Positions 21,870 through 33,645 of a stretch of 64,000 nucleotides of DNA are shown in pieces. The notes beneath the pieces are model-generated. The model saw only the letters and a program-made list of their open reading frames with translations, did not search any database and had not been told where the DNA came from. The translations under genes and the position numbers were made by a program. The first letter of the stretch is position 1, and every line of letters starts with the position of its first letter. Source of the stretch: Volutella citrinella (taxonomy: Eukaryota; Ascomycota; Sordariomycetes; Hypocreales; Nectriaceae); the NCBI GenBank assembly GCA_034401135.1, contig JAWZSP010000006.1:1116001-1180000 (forward strand), in the 5' to 3' direction.

Positions 21870-23329
21870 TTCGTATGACACGGCCTGCATTTCTGACTGG
21901 ATCTGACGATAGCGGTAGAGGTGGAGACTGAGGCTTTTTGGCCAGAAGCGATTGGTATCAGATACGATTCCCTGCGAAGTGATGGAATTCGTCATCTACC
22001 GGGCTGGGGAACTGTCAGTCCATCAGCCATAAGCTATCAGCAAGCTTGAGTGAGGACCTACCTTGGCGGCGATGGCACCGTCCGAGAGGCATGATGGTAT
22101 GCCAAGAGCAATAGACACATTTCTATCCATGGAATACGCAACCCAGAACGCTTTTCGCATGTTATCCAGCGCAACGCGATCCAGCCCGAGTTCAGGCTCA
22201 TCGACGTGCAGCCCCAGCTCGACAGCCAGCCTCAAGGCGGCGCCCGTTGTTTTCCAAGAGGCCCAGACAGTCGGGTGATGGTAGGAGTACTGCCCAATAA
22301 GGAGAAGAGCCTGTAGACCTTGCAAGTCCGAGGGTATGCCAACATGGCTCAGGGCGTTCATGGCGCCTTGATGGTACTTTCCTGCCCATCTTGTCGACAG
22401 GCGCCGCTGGGTGCGCTTCTGCAGTACCAAAACGGCTATCGCAAGGACCTCAAGTACAGTGAAAGAAACAATTCTGTGCTCCTTGCTATTTGAATGCAGA
22501 AGGGACGGGTCCTGGTATAACTTTTCCAGCCGAGATCGGAAGTTGGGCTCATGTAGGAGTGGCATACCGAGGTTCATGAAGTCGAAATAAGCCTTTACGA
22601 GAGTTTGACAGACGGCAGTAGGGGGCAAGTTAGCCGCAGTTGGGGATTCTGCTCCGCTGAGGTCGTCCAAGAGGTCAGAGAGCGGTTCGGTCCGAATCCC
22701 GGATGAAGTCGCGGTTGAAATATCTGCCCACCTGGTGGTGGCCTTGGACATGATGAGCTCATTCAGTAGCGCCTTTGAGAATGAAGGCTCGTCTTCGGTC
22801 TGGCGGCGTGCAAGTTCCAGAATCTCATCGACTGCAGGCTGCATCGGTTTCTCGGTGGCCATGTTCACTTCACCTGGGATGGGCGATGGTGCAACCTCAT
22901 CGGCGGAATGTGAATCATGGGCCCAATGCGGTGGATTCGTAGAGACATCCGGGCTAGCCATTCGAGTAGCCGCCTGCAGCTGCAGTTCCAGCTCTGCCAC
23001 GCGTCCCTCGAGGCTCAATACATAACTAGACGCAGACATGTTAATTACCGTGACTTATTCTCCGGCTCTGCGTCATGTGCCGGCACGAGTGGCCTTGGAC
23101 ACACCTTCTCGGAACAGGTCTGCCGGCGACAGCATCAAAACCAACGCATTCTACACCTGCAATCTCGCACAAACTGCACGTCTTGATGGAATAGTTTTAG
23201 TCATGACATCCGGTTGGAGGGGGAGACTTGGCGTACGGGAATCCTTTGATCACATCGCTTCTTTTTCTGTCTGCAGCGGATGCAAGCCGTAATGTTGGTT
23301 CTAGGGAGTTTTGGGGGTCTATATAACAT
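21870..23329 (-). pseudogene. Zn2Cys6 transcription factor, frameshifted and cut off at a transposon relic
   Basis: Exons can be joined: 23329-23237, 23181-23105, 23025-22062, then from 22011. The spliced start gives a full zinc cluster, CIRCRQKKKRCDQRIPTC followed by SLCEIAGVEC, then a coiled coil (YVLSLEGRVAELELQLQ). The Fungal_trans domain follows (for example FMNLGMPLLHEPNF and AFWVAYSMDRNVSIALGIP). The first donor, GTACGC, is unusual. In the fourth exon one extra base near 21980 breaks the frame: VDDEFHHFAGN runs to a stop, while the expected ITSQGIVSDT and RYRQIQSEMQAVSYEKQ lie in the next frame. After about 21870 the antisense of the transposase begins and the C-terminal half of the regulator is absent. 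The gene probably makes no functional full-length regulator. Confidence 0.8.
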
Positions 23330-23527
23330 GATTCGCTCATGTCCAGCACCTGTGCGATGCCTAACCGCGGGGAGATGATGAAAGTCGGAGTAGATGTAGT
23401 CGCAGGAAGCGGCTCATGAGGCTCTTGAAGCACTAGAGAAAGGGGAAGGCGGACAGGGAAGGCAGAATCGAGCCATGGCTCACCCTGACCCAACTCTAAC
23501 ACACCAGCTTCATGGAATTGCTTTCTC

Positions 23528-24870
23528 TTACATTTTTTCGGCCACCTTCTCCAGATATTTATTTGTAGCTTCCTCATCGAAGCCGAATGCCAGACGCACC
23601 ATTTCGCGGACCATATCTTCATCATATTGTGGAACGTTTCCCAGCTTCGTGAAACACGAATAGATTCGAGAGGCTGAACCTTCCAAGACCTTTGCAAGAT
23701 CATTTCCGCAATAGACTGACATCTCATTTAGTTTCTCTTCAGCTTCCATGAATCCCTCACGATACAACCGCATTGAAATGGCCTGCCGTGAAATATTCTT
23801 GTGCGCGAGGTGCTGCGGATCAGCCAAGACCATGTTGATCTTCTCATCTGGCCATATCAGAGGAAACGGCATCGGGTAGTGGTAGGTCTGCAACGGTGTG
23901 GTTTGCGCAAATTCCCAATCAATGATGGCCAAGAAATTCAGCTGGTCATCAACCAGGATGTTCTGAGTGCCCAAGTCCATATGGCTGAGTGGAAACCCTG
24001 AGCGAGGTTCCCGAAATAGAGCCGTAGACTTGACAACGTCTAGAAAAACAAGTGCCCCCAGTCTGCTGAAGTACTTCTGGTCCTCGCCGGAGCCATTGCC
24101 GCTGCTGCTCATCCGAGTGAAAGTCGCTTCTCCGACAGCGGTGAAGTATTCCGCCGCTGTAGAAAAGGGACCATGCGATTCCAAACCTTCAGATGCAGCA
24201 GAGGATATCCTGCCAATGACAGGTTCTCCTGTTTCCGATACTCTAGAAATCGACCCAATCCGCGAGCTCGTCCATGTTGCCAACGATGTTTGGACTGCGG
24301 TCCACTGTTTCATTACGTGCTGTTGCTTTTCGATCTACGTCGGGTTAGAGTAGCCAAACCAGATCAAATAGAGACGTTGGTGGTCACCGAAAGTTGACAG
24401 ATGTCGGCCACAACATCGTACAGAGTGTTTCCACGAAACCCTTCGATGAGCATGTAACTGGCGCCTGCCTCAGCTGCCAGGGGTGATCCGGCGCTTTCAT
24501 AAGCATAGACTTGCGGCACGGGTATAGCCGAGAATTTCTGCTGCACGAAGCGCATTGTGGCTATCTCGCATGAGGCTGAATACTGCTCGTCACTTTCGCT
24601 AAGCGTTGATGGCACATCCGGGTGGCGGGGCAGTCGAACACGAGCGATGACCAGACTCTGGTCTTCAGCGACCAACTCGAAGCATATCCAGTATTGTCCA
24701 GCTGAAAAGGGGCTGCTCATGGTGATCTTTTGGCCTTTTATGAGTTCGGCGTGTCGAACCAGGACGTTCTTGTCAAGACTTGCAATGAGTTCCTCGAGTC
24801 TCTCCTTCATGCCGTTGTAGTCCCAGCCGTCGAAGGACGTCCATCTTGCGCTTGGGGCTGCCATTCTCAT
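23528..24870 (-). CDS. Aminoglycoside phosphotransferase (APH)-family kinase-like protein
   Basis: Two exons, 24870-24388 and 24334-23528, give 429 residues. The start was chosen at MRMAAPSARW because the upstream extension looks non-coding; an ATG at 24864 is equally possible. The N-lobe shows VIARVRLPRH (a candidate ATP-binding strand) and YMLIEGFRGNTLYDVV (hinge). The C-lobe carries the catalytic loop SHMDLGTQNILVDD (H-x-D-x4-N) and the metal-binding IIDWEFA. These are the APH/choline-kinase-like signatures found in large fungal families of unknown substrate; antibiotic resistance should not be assumed. The intron donor GTGACC is weak although the acceptor and frame fit well. It lies about 200 bp upstream of the broken Zn2Cys6 gene, in the same orientation. 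Confidence 0.85.
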
Positions 24871-25488
24871 GACAGCGCCGTGTGCTGGCGCCCTCGTCAA
24901 ATTGTGACTGAGGAGTGGGAGAGTAAGAGGCCAAGGCGCAGACTGGGTGTGACAGGCGGCAGTGTGCTCGGGCCGTTCCAACCAACACACTCGTTCTCAC
25001 GTGATGAATCTCAGCGAGATCTGGCGGATGTGAAGGCTGCTCGGAGCGAATTGACTGACAACAGCTGCATACGCCAATGAGAAAATGCGAGCCGACAGTC
25101 AGCCAATTGACAGCTATTTCGGGGCGGCTTCCTTTAGTGCCAGAAATAGAGAGCTTGGCATCCACGATTGGACTGGACGTGGCGGCGGACTAGCAACAAT
25201 ACTCCGAGACGTGAGATAAAATGAGAATCGCGTAGAAATCGTATGTGCTTGCCGTTTCTAGATAACTTGGCATTTGTACATTATCCCACTGAGGCCGGGC
25301 AGCCCCTCCGTGTATAAACAAAAAATGATACTCCAAAAGCTCCAGCTCAAAAGCATTCCGCCTGTAACCCCAGGCCATCCAGACGCCAGCCAATGCCTAG
25401 CCTTTAATTACATCCAGGTACATCTATGATCGACACTGGCCTCGACCAGATGCTCTTTATTAACAATCCTGCCGCCCGTTTTGGGCGC
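24871..25488. other. Intergenic sequence
   Basis: Promoter side of the APH-like gene and 3' flank of the CFEM-like gene. No gene or RNA is seen. Confidence 0.5.
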
Positions 25489-26415
25489 TCAATGCCTCGG
25501 ATGGGCGTTGGGGTTGTGGGACGGCGCCGAGCCAGGCATCTCGAACGCGGCGGGCTGCTGTTGCGTCGTGCCATCCATCTCAAATACGTATCCCCCATTG
25601 TTCGGCGGTGGCGCGGCGTACGGTCCCGTGTACTGCGGCGACGGGGTCCAGCTGCTCTTGGACGGGTCCGGGCTGGGAGTGTTGCCGGCGCCCCAAGCAG
25701 CGTTGGAAACGTAGGTTCCGTCGGGCGACAGCATGCCGGTGGAGGGGTCCGTCGGGGGGAAGGTGGTGGGCGTCTGGCCGTATGGGTGGTGCTGATTGGG
25801 GTAGCCGCCGTTGTAGGGCGTCATCTCCTGGTTGACGAGCATCGGGTTGGACTCCTCACCCTTCTTCTTGCGGCGGCGGATCAGCATGAAGGCGATGACG
25901 CCGACGATGGCTGCGCCCACGACGGCCGCACCGACGCCAATGCCGATGGTCGCGCCGGTGGAGAGGCCGCCCGTGTCCTTGTTATCCTTGTTGGGGTCGT
26001 TGGTGACGGTGACGGTCTGGCCGCCGGTCGTGGTTGTGACACTGGCCGTGGGCTTGCTCGTCTGGGTTGTCGAGGTGGCGTTCTTGGCCGCGTCCTGGAA
26101 GTCCTTCTTCTTGACGGCAATGGGTGTCTTGGAGTAGGCGCAGGCGGCCTGCATGGTATCCCAGGTGGTGTCGACATCGGAGCTGCCCTCGTCGCCCATG
26201 CACTTGGCCGTGTTGACGATGAAGTCGTTGTTGTTGCCGCAAAGGCATGTGTTGAGCTGCGCGAGAGTGCCCTTTGTGCAGCCAGCGTTGTTGGCCGACT
26301 GCTCCAGGCACGACTGCGCGCTGTTGGGATACTTGGACCAGTCGTTCTGGATGGCCTGGCTGGGCGTCAGGAGCAGCACCAGGGGCAGCGCTGCCCGGAG
26401 GAATCGCGACGCCAT
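25489..26415 (-). CDS. CFEM-like single-pass cell-surface protein
   Basis: One exon, 308 residues, starting at the ATG at 26415 because MASRFLRAALPLVLLLTPS is a good signal peptide; the upstream in-frame extension is basic and unlikely. The ectodomain (about residues 20-110) has cysteines in a CFEM-like arrangement: SCLEQSANNAGC, LNTCLCGNN, AKCMGD and AACAYSK. A Ser/Thr-rich stalk follows, then a glycine/alanine-rich transmembrane segment (IGVGAAVVGAAIVGVIAFML) and a basic stop-transfer stretch RRRKKK. The cytoplasmic tail of about 120 residues is rich in Pro, Tyr, Asn and Gln. This is the layout of a wall- or surface-associated receptor or sensor. CFEM proteins are linked to haem/iron handling and to signalling in pathogens; neither can be assigned here. 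A long frame on the opposite strand is a codon-bias shadow. Confidence 0.85.
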   Translation of the reverse strand: MASRFLRAALPLVLLLTPSQAIQNDWSKYPNSAQSCLEQSANNAGCTKGTLAQLNTCLCGNNNDFIVNTAKCMGDEGSSDVDTTWDTMQAACAYSKTPIAVKKKDFQDAAKNATSTTQTSKPTASVTTTTGGQTVTVTNDPNKDNKDTGGLSTGATIGIGVGAAVVGAAIVGVIAFMLIRRRKKKGEESNPMLVNQEMTPYNGGYPNQHHPYGQTPTTFPPTDPSTGMLSPDGTYVSNAAWGAGNTPSPDPSKSSWTPSPQYTGPYAAPPPNNGGYVFEMDGTTQQQPAAFEMPGSAPSHNPNAHPRH

Positions 26416-28166
26416 TATGCGGAGACTGGATTGTGGGCGGCGCCGGAGGGGCGGACGGAACACGGTCGGTCGGTCGGTCGGGTCAAGACAGAGGCGAGGA
26501 ATCAATTGCTGGTTCGGGTGCTGGCGAGATACCACGGCGACGAGATGCAATGGCGAGGAGGGGAAGAGAGCAGCTTGTGGCTGGAATCAAACGAGGCAGA
26601 CGGATTTGGAGCGACGAGCTGAAAATGGGGCGTAAGCAGGGAAACGAGGGTGGGCTCTAGCCTGGCGGCCAGCCTTTGCACACAGACAAGTCCGATGGCT
26701 GTGGATCGGAATGGGCACGGCTGGGCAAGGCGGTTTTCGCGCGGGCGGGCTATTCCCAGTTCTCAAAATGTGGCGCCGACAGGAGGAACGAGCGAAAGCA
26801 GGCAGAAAGTCTGTCTGTCTGCGGCGACGGCGACGAGCGAGCGAGTGTGAGCTTGTGAGAGTGGTGGGAGAGAGTCCGGGGCAGCAGCGCAAGCGAGCGA
26901 GATGGGCGGAGACGGGGGACTTTGGGGCGTCGAGATGCCAGCGATGGCATTAATTAATAATAGCGGTAGCAACAGACCAAGCAACCAACAGCGGATGGCG
27001 TGGGCCGATGGGCCAGCCAGCCTCCAGGGATGTGGCGATGGGGTTTGTTTTCAATTATTACGAGCGCCGCCTAAAAGAGGCGCCAGTCTTCCATCTTGGG
27101 CTACCGTGCCTTCCCCCCTCCCCTTGCCCAGCCTCGCCCTCCTCACCTGCTGTGGCTGCTGCTACTGCCAACTACCTGGAGTGGCCAACCTCCGACACCC
27201 AGACAGAGCAAAGGACAATACTATACTACATCTCTGTCAGGCACGCACTATCATGCAGGATTGTTACTACTGCCAGTAGTGCTGCAGTCGGCATGGCTGA
27301 GCCTTGGATCCTTCGCTGCGACAACCGTTGCTGTCCGTGGCTGATGCAGTACCCGAAGCAGGGCGGGTGGTTGTCGTAATCCCCTCACCTTAGTACTTAA
27401 TCGCCCCAACACAGTCAACACTCCATCCCACATCATCTACCAGTCCAGTCGAGCCTCGTCCTGCCCCCATCACCACCCACCCCCGCCTGCAGCTGAATCC
27501 CCTCACACCTTCACACAACACAGCAGCACTCTGGGAATCACATGTGGAGCTTCCCTCTCGCCCGCCAGCACACAGCGGGGGCAGGGATCCCAAATGCGGC
27601 GCAGCACCAGGCGCGCCAGGCCTGACGGAACTTGCAAGGCCCAGGCACGCCGCCGCACCGCCGCACCCAGCAGGGGCTACCTAATTTTAGCGCCCCTTGT
27701 CCCCGTAGGGCTAGCAGCGGCCCACTAGCGGGGCCGTCTGGGCGAACCACAGCCGCGGAGTCCACCCCGGTCGGAACCACGGCATCATCACTGATTGTCG
27801 ATGAGACGTTTGAGATGAGGAACAAATCATGGCCAAGAGTGTCGTCGTTCATTCGCCAGTTTCTCTCTGAGGATGTGATTGTAACAAGAATACTCCTGAC
27901 CGTCGAGATCTAGCGGCCAGGAGTGAGACAACCATAATCTGGTCCGTCAGCTCTACTCAATTAGACTCTTCACAGCCCACATCCGTCTGACGAGGTCTGA
28001 CATTTCCATTCTATGCACATCAAGCCTGCACTCACTCTGATGCTGTTCCGATAGGCTTTAACTTTCACCTAGCCAAGTCTCACTCATACGATCTACACAG
28101 CTGCAATCATAATCTGCTTCAACTGTCTGGGTATCTATATCCTGTTCTGTCTGTTTTCTACTCCTT
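26416..28166. other. Intergenic sequence, no convincing gene
   Basis: Includes the promoter of the CFEM-like gene and the 3' flank of Dug2. Several open frames of 60 to 125 residues overlap on both strands in this GC-rich stretch and carry no recognisable motif. Confidence 0.5.
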
Positions 28167-30950
28167 TTACAGTCTCCCAAACACCTTGGCAAAAATCTCC
28201 CTCGCCTTGAGCAGGTTCATCATGCTCAGTCGCTCATTGTCCAGATGCGCCGAGTCGCTCGACTGTCCGCACGGGAGGTGCGCCGCGGGAGCCCCAAATT
28301 CCTTCTCCAGGAACCGGATCGCCGGGATCGACCCGCCCTCCCGGATGTACAACGGCTTGCGCGGCTTGCCGCACCGTGTCTTCGGCAGCACCCCCGAGTC
28401 CGTCTCGGCCCGCTCCTCAACCGGCGTGCCCACCGCCTCGAACAGGTCCGGCCACGTCTCCAAGATGGCCTTCTCCAGCGTCTGGAAGATGGCGTTGGTA
28501 GGGTCACCAAGCCACGGCTCCGCCCTGTTGTCCACCTTGATGCTGAGCCGGTTCCCTGACTCGAGCTCCGCAAACTGCCCCTCTAGGAATGCCGACAGCG
28601 CCTCGATGACGCTGCCCACCTCCTGCCCAGGCACCAATCGCAGGCTGATGTGCGAGCTGGCATGGCTACTCACCAAGCTGCCGTCGGGGCCTGACACCTT
28701 GTAGCGGTGGATCGTCAGGTTGGGCTCCCGCCAGCGCGCCATGAGTGACTGCTTCAACTTCTCCTCAGATCCCGACTCAGGGTTCTTCTGGATCAAGATG
28801 GAAGCAATGTCGTCGTATCGCGCCTCCTCTTCTGGTGTCACGGCCACAATGCCATCGTAGAACCCGGGGATCTGCACCCTGTTCCTCGGGCCCTTGAGTT
28901 TGGATAGCACCTGCGTTAAGTCCGTCAACGGCTCGTTCATCATATACGAACCGTCCACTCCTGAGTGAATATCAGGACGTGGAGCGTCGACACATATTGT
29001 GGCATGAAGCACGCCTCGCAGTCCGTACGTCAGACACGGCACGTCGTCATTGAGCCAGTAGCTGTTGGCAAGCAGAATGTAGTCAATGTCGCCAATCAGC
29101 TCCTTGTTCTTCTTGACGGCCTCCTCAAGGCCTAGAGATCCAAACTCCTCCTCGCCTTCGATGAGGAAGATGATGTCATTTTCCAGCTTCTGCGCCTGGA
29201 TAAGGTCCGTCACCGCATAGAGCGCCGCAATGATGGGGCCCTTGTTGTCGCTCACACCTCGCCCATACAGGAAGCCGTTGGTGCCCCGCATGGTAAACGG
29301 GTCCGATGTCCAATTACCCTTCCTGTTATCCGCAGGGACGACGTCGTAGTGCCCGTAGAACAGGATCCGCTTCCGCGTCTTGGCCGATTCCTTCTTGGCC
29401 GAGAACTTGGCACATACCACGGGGTTGTGCGGCTTCTCGGTGCTCAGCATTTCCACTTGGCCACCCAGTCGCTTGAAGAGCGCGCCCAGGAATGTGGCGC
29501 CCTTTCGGCAATCTTCTGCAAATTCGGGTCGCGATGACACTGTCTTGTACGAGATGAAGTCCCTGAGCGTTGAGAGGAGCAGGTTGTCGGATTCCTGCGC
29601 CGCCTCGGCCGCCGCAACCTTCTTGGAACACGCCTCGCTTTTGATGGTCCAGACGGAAACCTTGTCATCGTTGGCGCCAGTGATGAAGAATTGCTCGTTC
29701 TTGTAGGTGGTGGTTGCCGACGCAAGGATCTTACCCTTGTGCGCTTCCCACCTTGCAAGACACTTGTACTTTTGCGACACATTGCCGGAGGCGTGCCGGT
29801 ACTGGCCATAATGAGCGGTGCTGTATTTCTGCAAGTTGTCAGCATCAGTTCGCAGTCATCGATTTATGAGGCTTACACAGGCCCAGCCGTTAGCTGCAGC
29901 AGTCCACAGATAGCCCCAGCCCATTTCCAACGACATGACATCGCTCTCGTGAGCCTTGATGACACGCAGGCGCTGCGTCGTGTCGAGGTCCCACAGCTCA
30001 ACGACACCGTCAAGCTTTCCGGCATAGAGAAAAGAGCCGTCGAGGGCAAGTGACATAACGGAGTCCGCATCGTCGGTGCCTAGGGTCATAATCTCCTTGA
30101 TCCCAGCGGCAGGCTCGTCATCTTCGCAGGGGTGTCCGAGACTCCACAGCTTGATGGTGCCATCACCTCCTCCAGATATTAGCACGTCGTCCTCGGGATT
30201 CACCTCGACGGTGGGGCCCTTGGCAATGAGCATGCAATAGATGTATCCAAAATGGGCAAAGTTGCGCACAGAACCGGCGTGCATCTCCAGCACCGTCTGT
30301 GCTTTGGGGATGTGGCCCCAACGGTCATCGTTGCGCCGCGGGGTGCTGGTCCCACCGGCGGCCTTGGAGTCGAAGAAGCGGTGGTTGCGGCGGTCAGGGT
30401 GCTGCTGCGATTCGGACGATACGCGAGCCGTCGAATCGTTGAGGCCGATCCACTGGATGGTGGCGTTCTGGGCACCGATATAGAGCGTCTCGAGCTGTGG
30501 GCTGTAGGCGGTGCAGAAGACATCGCCGACGTCGTGACTGCCGTAGATCTCGTAGAGGCGTGTCATGGTTTTGGGGTCCCAGACGTTGATGATGGGGTCG
30601 CCGGCGCTGGAGAAGAGGAGGGACTGGTCGGGGGAGAGATAGAGCGATAGGACGCTGCGCTTGTGGGCCTGGACGCGGTTGACCTGGTGGAAAGTGCCCA
30701 GACACCAGACGACAATCTCGCCATCCTGTGTTCCGGCGTATATGGACTCGTGCTCGCAGCTGACGGCGAGGGCCAGCACGGTGCTGGTGTGGTGGAGGCT
30801 GTGGACGAGGTCGGGGCGGAGGTTTGGCTCCTCGGCGATCTCGAGGGGACTTAGGATCGGTGACGCAACGGTGGGCGTGAGCGTCGGCGAGACGGCGCGC
30901 GAAGGCATTTTGTCGGCGGCTAGAGACGTCTTTGTCAATGGCTGTCTCAT
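28167..30950 (-). CDS. DUG2: Dug2-like protein: WD40 repeats fused to an M20 metallopeptidase
   Basis: Two exons, 30950-29877 and 29828-28167, give 911 residues; ATGs at 31007 and 30908 are alternatives. The N-terminal half has WD40 repeats (IYAGTQDGEIVVWCLG, SAGDPIINVWDP, SGGGDGTIKLWSLG, AGKLDGVVELWDLD, TGANDDKVSVWTI). The C-terminal half is an M20-family dipeptidase with GHYDVVPA (metal-binding His and catalytic Asp), GRGVSDNKGP, and IEGEEEFGS (catalytic Glu and metal-binding Glu). It also has DIHSGV and REGGSIPA. This WD40-M20 fusion is the hallmark of Dug2, which in yeast works with Dug3 (a glutamine amidotransferase-like subunit) in the cytosol to release glutamate from glutathione, upstream of Dug1. 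All motifs are present, so the gene should be active. Its partner genes are not in this window. Confidence 0.93.
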
Positions 30951-33090
30951 GGAAGAGGGTTGGTGGTAATAGGAGGAGAACGCAAGGAGTGGCAACAGCG
31001 CAGTCACCTACGCAGAGCGAAGACGACGGTGAGGGGGAAACGTGTGGTTCGCCAGTACGTACAGTCCAGAACGGACGAGGCCCGGCTTCAAGAGGGGAAG
31101 GGCTGGGACGAGAGGAAAAAGAAAGTCGATCCCTGGTGGTGGTAGTGGTTGTGAAGGCTGAGGAGTCACTGTCGGTGGATGAACCAATGCGATGACGTGA
31201 CGGCGCTATGGTCCCCTGGACAGTAGTTGGGCTAGGCGACGGGCAGGAGCGCAGCAGGAGCAGGAATCGGCGAAAAGCAGTGGTTCAGCAGCAGCCTCGT
31301 TCGTCTGGGAACTGCATTGTGCCACTATGGCGCTTTTTGGATCATTCCGGGCCAAGCTCGAGTGGCGGCATCGACATGACGAGCCAGCATGCGCCACAGC
31401 TCGTAGCCTCAAGGTGGGGTTGGGGACATCGCCACAGCGAGAGTCGAGCCTCGCCTGTGCAAGCCACATGGCCTGGCGCCTCCACCAGTGAAGGCCGTTG
31501 CCTCTGCTCACGCGACAGGCCGTTGATTGGATGATGCGGCACAGTCGATAAGGTGCCCAACCTCGTTGGCCACGTGTCGAGCGAGGCTACTTGGCAGGAT
31601 CCAGGAAGTTGCCAAACTGGTCTGTTCCATTGTTTGAAGCCCTGGGGTTGCAGTGGGAGAATGAGGACGAATGACACTCTGCCGGAGCGTCACTCTCCAC
31701 TCCACCCATTGTGGTGAGGCGAAGGAAGCCAAGAAAAATAAATGAAAGATTCACCTACCACCTTTAATTCGGGTTTGCACTGTCGTGGCCACTTTAAAAT
31801 CCGTTTGCCACAGCCTCTCCGTCTCCCGGATCTTGTCGCACCCCCGACACCCCATGGGCTGGGGCGCCGAGCTGACGTCGAGGGCGAGCATTGGGTAAAC
31901 GAAGCGTGAAGGCAGCAGATGATGGTATGGAAGAATGGATTGATTGTGAAAGAAGAGAGATACGAGTCAAATCCCTGGAGGGAGAAATGCCAGGAGAGAT
32001 ATGACAGACGGCATGTGGCCTCGTGCCCTGTTGTGCGCATGCGCACGTCGACCGTGAGACGAGGACGGCATCGGCTTGGCAGGCCGGGCAGCGAATAATG
32101 TGGCCGGCCTCAAAGACGCCAGGGCACCACGGCAGCCGGGCAAGGACGGACGCGAGGGATCAGCGACGGGCGTCTCACCCGCCCGCGTCCAAGCTCCGAC
32201 TCACCGACGTTTGTCCTCTCACAGGTGCTGGCCCGGCCAGCTCGTCCTGGTTTATTAACGGGCCCTCACCGCAAAACGCACGCCATCTTGGCCTCTATCG
32301 TGGAACGCGGCGCCTGTATTATTGGTTCCAACGAGATTGCACGGGAATATGCCTCGGACAATTGGTCACCAGCAAGCCACACCAAATTGAGGTACATGAC
32401 ACGCGCGGACGAATCTCCATGATATGAGCCCAGGCCCAGGGACCAAGGGAGCCATGCTGCAGTCAATTATGCATTCGTCGCCAGTCGCAGGTCCAAGATT
32501 CGCAGTGTCAGCACTCAGCACCCAGCCAGCACCCAGCCAGCGCTGCGAGGTCGGCGACAGGGCCGTAATTACCGTGTTCCTCTAAGTGGAGTCCGATACC
32601 CGATTGGCTCCCGCCACGGAAGCTAACACGCCGGCACTACTTGCACATCATAACGAGATGTTCAAGTTAATCCCGTGTGTGCCGCTTGGATGGATGAGCC
32701 TCGCCCTGCTCACCCGGGGCCCTTCATCGAGCTCTAGAATACTATTTCTCGGGGCTCTAATGTCTGCAGTGTGCACAGCTCAGATGTTGATCTTTCCAAA
32801 GGGTGTCAGGTCAGATCAGCTGACTTGAAGGCAGTCGGCGCGCATTGAGAGCTTGGACTGTGCATACAACTCCAAATTATCGCTAAACGATAATGTCTCA
32901 TAAGTGGCTAGAAGGCCATGTTACTTGCTGCCCTGTAACTACTAGTATGACCTTATCAGAGACTGCCGATTTAGCAAAAGGACGTAGTCATAGTGAAAGG
33001 ACAGTCATTTCATAATTTTGTATTATTTGTTGTCTAGTTGCAAAAACATCCCTGGTTCACCCAGGTCACTTTGGCCATTGTGGACTACCC
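30951..33090. other. Intergenic sequence, no convincing gene
   Basis: Upstream region of the Dug2 gene, followed by sequence with only short motif-free frames on both strands. The part near 31,000-31,200 should hold the Dug2 promoter and leader. Confidence 0.45.
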
Positions 33091-33645
33091 TAAACCCAAG
33101 ATGTGAAATGAAGAGCTCTATGACTCAAAGGAAAGCTGCCTGTAAGGCGGCGGAAGGAAAAGAGGCTCGCAAGGGCATAAGTGAGGGCATTCGCGTCAAT
33201 AGTTGCTTGTTGCCGTGGCCATATAGCCACACAGTGCATTTGCACAGTGTATAGATTAATATATACAGTGGGAGCGGCGTTCACACAAGATGTGAAAGCA
33301 GGTGCCCAAGTGACTCTTCAAAAGGTATAAGAAAGGCCTAGAGGAAGCAGTCATAGCTACTCCTCCGTGTCAGGGCAGTTGTCCCGACCGTCGATCTTGA
33401 CGGGGGGGGGGGGGTGCTGCGGGCTCTTATTAGCCAATAGCGCAGCAAGATATGCAGCTTCGAGATGCCAGGGAAAGGAGGGGTGTCCGGCGCGCGGTGT
33501 CTCACGCCTGGGCTCATAACCTGTGAAAGCAGGTGCCCAAGCGACTCATTAAGAGGCCGCGATGAAGGGAGCGGCACGAAGGGAAAGAAAGGAAGGCTCA
33601 AGAGGCACAAATAAGGGCATCATCGTCATAGTTGCTTGTTCAAGG
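33091..33645. repeat. Degenerate local repeats (two long copies and one partial)
   Basis: The block at about 33098-33215 recurs at about 33510-33645. Both start with a TGTGAAA segment and share an A/G-rich middle, then a GGGCAT..GTCATAGTTGCTTGTT-like end. A partial copy at 33291-33316 shares TGTGAAAGCAGGTGCCCAAG followed by TGACTC with 33522-33547, with one mismatch. Between them is a run of about 13 G at 33401-33413. The copies are diverged and in the same orientation. They may be pieces of a transposon or a decayed duplicated promoter. Confidence 0.6.

Noticed and set aside
21030..21870. Terminal inverted repeats of the Tc1-like element
   Set aside because: I compared both flanks and found no convincing inverted pair; the element is truncated.
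25426..26622. 398-residue plus-strand open frame
   Set aside because: It lies opposite the CFEM-like gene, is Gly/Val/Arg-rich, and has no motif; it is a shadow of codon bias.
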